A DNA stretch of 64,000 nt, taken from NCBI GenBank assembly GCA_017437905.1, contig JAFRWY010000081.1, forward strand, positions 36,641 through 100,640. Reading direction: 5' to 3'. Origin of the DNA: Eubacterium sp. Its GTDB lineage: Bacteria > Bacillota > Clostridia > Lachnospirales > Lachnospiraceae. Position 1 is the first letter of the stretch; the number at the start of each line of letters is the position of its first letter. The position numbers and the translations under genes are program-made. Under the pieces are notes generated by a model, which was not told the DNA's origin, made no database searches, and saw only the letters and a program-made list of their open reading frames with translations. This document shows positions 60,099-64,000 of the stretch, in pieces.

Positions 60099-61733
60099 AT
60101 GCCAATCACGGATTTATTAGAGAAAAATGCGAAGATCTATGCAAATGATGTGGCCCTGGTGGAGGTGAACCCTGAGATCAAGGAGGTTCGCCGTGTTACC
60201 TGGCGTGAATATGAACTGACAGAGCCGAACCCGAAGGCTGCCTACAGAAGAGAGATCACCTGGTCCGTCTTCAACGAGAAGGCAAACCGGTTTGCGCATC
60301 TGCTTCTGTCCCGCGGTATCAAGAAGAATGATAAAGTAGGCATTCTTCTCATGAACTGCCTGGAATGGCTGCCGATCTATTTCGGTATCCTGAAGACCGG
60401 TGCCATTGCGGTGCCCCTTAACTTCCGTTATGATTCGGAGGAGATCGAGTACTGCGTGAAGCTGGCGGATGTGGATGTCCTTGTATTCGGACCGGCATTT
60501 ATCGGACGTATCGAGGAGATTGCCGAGAAGATCTCCCGGAACCGTCTGCTGTTCTATGTGGGCGAGAACTGCCCGACATTTGCAGAGGATTACAATGAGC
60601 TGGTTGCAAATTGCAGCAGCGCCAATCCGGATATCCCGATCATCGATTCCGACAATGCGGCCATCTATTTCTCGTCGGGAACCACCGGTTTCCCGAAGGC
60701 GATCCTGCATGAGCATAAGGCGCTGATGCACTCCGCGAGAGTGGAGCAGGCCCATCACGGACAGACGAAGGATGATGTGTTCCTCTGCATCCCGCCGCTT
60801 TATCATACGGGTGCGAAGATGCATTGGTTCGGAAGTCTTATATCCGGCGGAAAGGCAGTGCTCCTGAAGGGCACCAAGCCGGAGGATGTGCTGCAGACTG
60901 CCAGTGATGAGGGCTGTACCATCGTATGGCTGCTGGTTCCCTGGGCACAGGATATCCTGGTGGCTCTGGAGAGCGGACGGCTGAAGAAAGAGGATTACAA
61001 ACTGGATCAGTGGAGACTCATGCATATCGGTGCGCAGCCCGTGCCTGCATCCCTGATCACCCGCTGGAAGGCAATCTTCCCGAATCATGCGTATGATACC
61101 AACTACGGTCTGTCCGAGTCCATCGGCCCCGGCTGTGTACATCTGGGCGTTGAAAATATTGACCATGTGGGTGCCATCGGCGTTCCGGGCTATGGCTGGG
61201 AGACAAATATCGTTGACGAAGAGGGCGTACCGGTTCCGAAGGGAGAGGTGGGCGAGCTGATCGTTAAGGGCCCCGGTGTCATGATCGAATACTATAAGAA
61301 TCCGGAAGCAACCGCAGAGAGTATCAGGGACGGATGGCTCTACACCGGAGATATGGCGAAGCTGGATGAGGACGGATTCATCTGGCTGGTTGACCGGAAG
61401 AAGGATGTCATCATCAGCGGCGGTGAGAACATCTATCCGGTACAGATCGAGAGTTACCTGATGAAGAACCGGAAGATCAACGATGTAGCTGTGATCGGTC
61501 TGGCGGATTCCCGCCTCGGTGAGATCGCAGCGGCCATCATCGAACTGAAGCCGGGAGAAGAGGCAACGGAAGAGGAGATCAATAACTTCTGTCTGGAGCT
61601 TCCGAGGTACAAGCGTCCGCGCAAGATCATTTTCGCAGACGTTCCGAGAAATGCCACCGGCAAGATCGAGAAACCGCTGCTTCGTGAGACCTACGGAGCG
61701 ACAAATCTGGTTGCAAGAGAGAACGAATCCTAG
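60099..61733 (+). CDS. AMP-forming acyl-CoA ligase
   Basis: A 544-residue adenylate-forming enzyme. Motifs are YFSSGTTGFPKAILHEH (P-loop, near residue 190), YGLSES, GWLYTGDMAKLDEDGFIWLVDRKKD and the C-terminal catalytic Lys in RNATGKIEK. It activates a carboxylic acid as acyl-AMP and then acyl-CoA. The nearby iorAB pair makes or uses aryl-acyl-CoA, so an arylacetate substrate is possible, but only position supports this; medium- or long-chain acids remain open. It has its own promoter and terminator. Confidence 0.9.
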   Translation: MPITDLLEKNAKIYANDVALVEVNPEIKEVRRVTWREYELTEPNPKAAYRREITWSVFNEKANRFAHLLLSRGIKKNDKVGILLMNCLEWLPIYFGILKTGAIAVPLNFRYDSEEIEYCVKLADVDVLVFGPAFIGRIEEIAEKISRNRLLFYVGENCPTFAEDYNELVANCSSANPDIPIIDSDNAAIYFSSGTTGFPKAILHEHKALMHSARVEQAHHGQTKDDVFLCIPPLYHTGAKMHWFGSLISGGKAVLLKGTKPEDVLQTASDEGCTIVWLLVPWAQDILVALESGRLKKEDYKLDQWRLMHIGAQPVPASLITRWKAIFPNHAYDTNYGLSESIGPGCVHLGVENIDHVGAIGVPGYGWETNIVDEEGVPVPKGEVGELIVKGPGVMIEYYKNPEATAESIRDGWLYTGDMAKLDEDGFIWLVDRKKDVIISGGENIYPVQIESYLMKNRKINDVAVIGLADSRLGEIAAAIIELKPGEEATEEEINNFCLELPRYKRPRKIIFADVPRNATGKIEKPLLRETYGATNLVARENES

Positions 61734-61798
61734 TCGGATCCTCGGTTTAACCTCCGGATCTGTAAGATGCCGAATATCGGCTTTGTGCATATTGTCAG

Positions 61799-61835
61799 AA
61801 TCACCCACGGAAATCTGTTTGCCGTGGGTGATTTT
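61799..61835 (+). terminator. Intrinsic terminator after the acyl-CoA ligase
   Basis: AATCACCCACGG pairs with CCGTGGGTGATT, followed by TTATC; a near-perfect 12-bp stem. Confidence 0.88.
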
Positions 61836-61889
61836 ATCTTCATCTTTTGGACACATTTTACAAATTGTATAGAAAATGCACAAAAAGAC

Positions 61890-61918
61890 TTCACATTTTT
61901 ATGAATTTATGCTATCAT
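61890..61918 (+). promoter_or_regulatory. Promoter of the GH25 lysozyme gene
   Basis: TTCACA (61890-61895), a 17-base spacer and TATCAT (61913-61918). It implies a leader of about 125 bases. Confidence 0.55.
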
Positions 61919-61962
61919 GCACCATAGTTGGTTACTTAGTGGGGGTAGTCAATATATTGACA

Positions 61963-62018
61963 AAAAGAGGCTCATGTGGCTCGGAGAAGGTGCCATATGG
62001 GTCTTTTGTTTTGCCTTT
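61963..62018 (+). promoter_or_regulatory. Attenuator-like hairpin in the GH25 leader
   Basis: AAAAGA (61963-61968) pairs with TCTTTT (62002-62007), and CATGTGGC (61973-61980) with GCCATATG (62... 61992-61999, one G-U). A T-rich tract (TTTTGTTTTGCCTTTTTTT) follows. It sits between promoter and start codon, so it looks like a conditional terminator; no known riboswitch class was recognised. Confidence 0.5.
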
Positions 62019-62049
62019 TTTTCCAATGTATGATATCATACCAAAATAT

Positions 62050-63369
62050 ATGAAGAAAGAAATGAATCAAAAACTGAATAACGAAGCTATGGAGCATGCG
62101 GATACACCGGCTGAAGAAAGCGGTGCGAAAGCAGGGAACCGGACGGAGGTCGCGGACGGAGCAGATGTTCCGGAGGATGCGGAGCAAGGGGCCGGTGAGG
62201 AGAATGCGGTGCATAAGGCCGGGAAGGAAACTCCGGTGCAGACGGCAGGGGATGCGGATCCGGAAGATACGGAAGATCCGGCAGGGCCGGAAGAAATCTC
62301 CGGAACGGACGGTGACGCGGATACTGCCGGGGCTGCATACGGGGAGAAGAAACCGGCCGGGACGAAGAAGAGTGCTTTGAAGGAGGATGTGCCCGGGACC
62401 GGGGAACCGGAGAAATCCGGCAGGAAAAGCAAGCTGGGACTTCTCATCGTCTGCATGATCCTTGTAGTGGCGCTGATCGCCATGGTGATCCTGTATATTT
62501 CGGATAAAATGGAGTACCGGGGTATGGAGGTCCGGGCGGAGGCGCTTCGTCCTACCATCGAATTTGATGCACCGGAGGACGTGCAGGAGCTGATCACGGA
62601 CAATTATGTGCAGTATCTGAACAAGGCCTATGTGCTCTTCGGAACCTATCCGGACTGCAGCTATTTCAAGGTAGAGCCGGGTGTTGCGCGGGATGATTAT
62701 GATTTTGAGAATGATTTCTATACCGCGGACGGAGAGACCTATCTGAACTGTTATAAGGAAGGGCAGAAGACCGGACGTGTGGGCGTGGATGTGTCCGAGT
62801 ATCAGGAGGACATCGACTGGGCGTCGGTAAAGGCCTCCGGAGTTGAAGTGGCGATCCTTCGTGCGGGCTTCCGCGGATACGGCGAAGAAGGCAACATGAA
62901 GAAGGATGCCTGGTTCGATACGAACATGCAGAATGCACAGGCGGCAGGTCTGGATGTGGGAGTTTATTTCTTCTCCCAGGCCGTGAATTACGAGGAAGGC
63001 GTGGAGGAGGCCAAAATGGTGCTCTCCATGGTGGAGCCCTACACCTTCAGCCAGCCGATCATCATCGATACGGAGCAGGTCGGAGCGGAAGACGGACGTG
63101 CGAATCTGATATCGGTGGAGGACCGGACGGAAGCGGTGCGCGGTTTCTGCGAAACTATAGAAGCAGCGGGTTACACGCCGATGATCTATGCGAATACCTA
63201 CTGGTTTGTATCGGCACTGGACCTTTCCGTGCTGGGCAAATATGAATTCTGGCTGGCAGCCTACAGTATTCCCCAGTTCCCCTATCATGTGGAGGGCTGG
63301 CAGTATGCCTCGGACGGATCGGTGCCGGGCATCAACGGAGATGTGGACATGAACGTATGGCTTAGATGA
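62050..63369 (+). CDS. Membrane-anchored GH25 lysozyme
   Basis: A 439-residue protein. ATG 62050 is a best guess: the frame is open from 61876 but that part overlaps the promoter and attenuator; ATG 62062 is an alternative, and no strong ribosome site is seen for either. A disordered acidic N-terminus (about 1-125, rich in Glu, Gly, Pro) precedes one membrane helix (about 128-149, LLIVCMILVVALIAMVILYI), then a linker and a GH25 domain (about 243-439). Catalytic residues are Asp in VGVDVSEYQ and Asp/Glu in PIIIDTEQV. It should cleave muramic acid links in peptidoglycan from the outer face of the membrane. Confidence 0.85.
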   Translation: MKKEMNQKLNNEAMEHADTPAEESGAKAGNRTEVADGADVPEDAEQGAGEENAVHKAGKETPVQTAGDADPEDTEDPAGPEEISGTDGDADTAGAAYGEKKPAGTKKSALKEDVPGTGEPEKSGRKSKLGLLIVCMILVVALIAMVILYISDKMEYRGMEVRAEALRPTIEFDAPEDVQELITDNYVQYLNKAYVLFGTYPDCSYFKVEPGVARDDYDFENDFYTADGETYLNCYKEGQKTGRVGVDVSEYQEDIDWASVKASGVEVAILRAGFRGYGEEGNMKKDAWFDTNMQNAQAAGLDVGVYFFSQAVNYEEGVEEAKMVLSMVEPYTFSQPIIIDTEQVGAEDGRANLISVEDRTEAVRGFCETIEAAGYTPMIYANTYWFVSALDLSVLGKYEFWLAAYSIPQFPYHVEGWQYASDGSVPGINGDVDMNVWLR

Positions 63370-63383
63370 GAATGACACGCCCA

Positions 63384-63425
63384 TGTCATCCTGAGGAGTG
63401 CGAAGCACGATGAAGGATCCTGACA
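63384..63425 (+). repeat. Dispersed intergenic palindromic repeat, copy 4
   Basis: TGTCATCCTGAGGAGTGCGA then AGCACGATGAAGGATCCTGACA, just after the GH25 gene and before the GH13 gene. It matches the first half of copy 3 closely. Confidence 0.75.
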
Positions 63426-63486
63426 AAGCGGCATGACTTCAAGTTCCGCAGGTGTGACTTGAGAAAAACGACATGGAGGACTGACT

Positions 63487-64000
63487 ATGTGGTACGAAGA
63501 AAGCGTATTTTATCAGATTTATCCCCTGGGTTTCTGTGGGGCACCTTATGAAAATGACGGCATCGAAGCGCACCGGGTCCTGAAGGTTCTGGACTGGATC
63601 CCCCATCTTACGAAACTGGGGATCAATGCGGTTTATTTCTCACCGGTGTTCCGTTCGGATACCCATGGTTACAATACCCGGGATTATACCGTGATCGACA
63701 ATCGTCTCGGAACCAATGCCGATTTTAAGCAGGTGGTGGATGCACTGCACGGAGCTGGGATCCGCGTGATCCTGGACGGTGTATTCAATCACGTGGGCCG
63801 GGGCTTCTGGGCCTTTAAGGATGTTCAGGAGAAGAAATGGGACTCCCCGTATAAGGACTGGTTCCATATTTCCTTTGACGGCAATTCCAACTATAACGAC
63901 GGTTTCTGGTATGAGGGCTGGGAAGGAAACTATGACCTGGTGAAACTGAATCTCCGAAATGAAGCGGTGATCGAGCACCTTTTTAACGCAGTCCGCGGAT
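63487..64000 (+). CDS. GH13 alpha-amylase-family protein (partial)
   Basis: The first 171 codons of a glycosidase that continues past the window. ATG 63487 begins MWYEESVFYQIYPLGFCGAP, the usual start of cytoplasmic GH13 enzymes. GINAVYFSPVFRSDTHGYNT and GIRVILDGVFNHVGRGFWAF are GH13 conserved regions (region I D-x-V-x-N-H as DGVFNH). No signal peptide is visible. Later catalytic regions are outside the window, so the exact activity (amylase, neopullulanase, glucosidase) cannot be set. Confidence 0.9.
   Translation, partial: MWYEESVFYQIYPLGFCGAPYENDGIEAHRVLKVLDWIPHLTKLGINAVYFSPVFRSDTHGYNTRDYTVIDNRLGTNADFKQVVDALHGAGIRVILDGVFNHVGRGFWAFKDVQEKKWDSPYKDWFHISFDGNSNYNDGFWYEGWEGNYDLVKLNLRNEAVIEHLFNAVRG

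Noticed and set aside
61876-62049. N-terminal extension of the GH25 protein from the first ATG
   Set aside because: The stretch contains the promoter and attenuator hairpin and encodes an unlikely leader; no ribosome site before 61876.

Overview
The window looks like the chromosome of a Gram-positive gut- or rumen-type Clostridia member, most likely Lachnospiraceae. This rests on strong AGGAGG-type ribosome binding sites, several TTG/GTG starts, sigma-A-type promoters, an argCJB cluster with ArgR-type boxes, IorAB, GtrA and a GH25 lysozyme. The family assignment is inference. No tRNA, rRNA, IS element, integrase or CRISPR array was seen.

Region 1 (1-10964) is the baseplate half of a contractile injection system (CIS, phage-tail-like). 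It holds two paralogous tube/adaptor proteins, a gpD-like hub, a separate gpV-like spike, a gp25 wedge, two baseplate-J-type wedge proteins and a P2 gpI-like tail protein. Sheath and tube genes must lie upstream of base 1. Region 2 (11012-16353) is regulatory and energy-linked: a STAS protein, a membrane-anchored GHKL ATPase without a recognisable phospho-acceptor box, a membrane-anchored SH3-like stalk protein, a tandem AAA+ ATPase of the CIS-associated type, and an FtsE-like ABC ATPase without an FtsX.

Region 3 (16372-42567) is the most unusual part: four very large or split proteins (1389 aa, about 3169 aa, a frameshifted pair worth about 772 aa, and 1677 aa), interspersed with four divergent GNAT-fold paralogues. 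The three giants are each followed by a GNAT gene, in one case after a small YbjN/chaperone-like gene. By eye the large proteins share a helical module, while carrying different further domains: a degenerate alpha/beta-hydrolase-like elbow plus hydrophobic membrane-active-looking segments, a papain-like cysteine protease, a possible HopA1-like domain, and a UbiB/ABC1-like kinase. I read them as the cargo or effector set of the CIS, with GNAT proteins as dedicated partners. The split gene has an A_AAA_AAG heptamer exactly where a -1 shift restores one long frame. A small antisense gene for a 46-aa membrane peptide, with its own promoter, ribosome binding site and terminator, sits between cargo genes. 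A membrane PP2C phosphatase (42666-44477) closes the island and could pair with the STAS protein in a partner switch.

Region 4 (44498-64000) is ordinary chromosome: an acyltransferase, argG divergent from argC-argJ-argB-gtrA with ArgR boxes between, a ComEA-like lipoprotein, an orphan OmpR-type regulator, a pseudo-hydrolase/methyltransferase fusion, iorAB, an MMPL exporter, an AMP-forming acyl-CoA ligase, a membrane-anchored GH25 lysozyme with an attenuator-like leader, and the start of a GH13 glycosidase. A dispersed palindromic intergenic repeat occurs only in this region.
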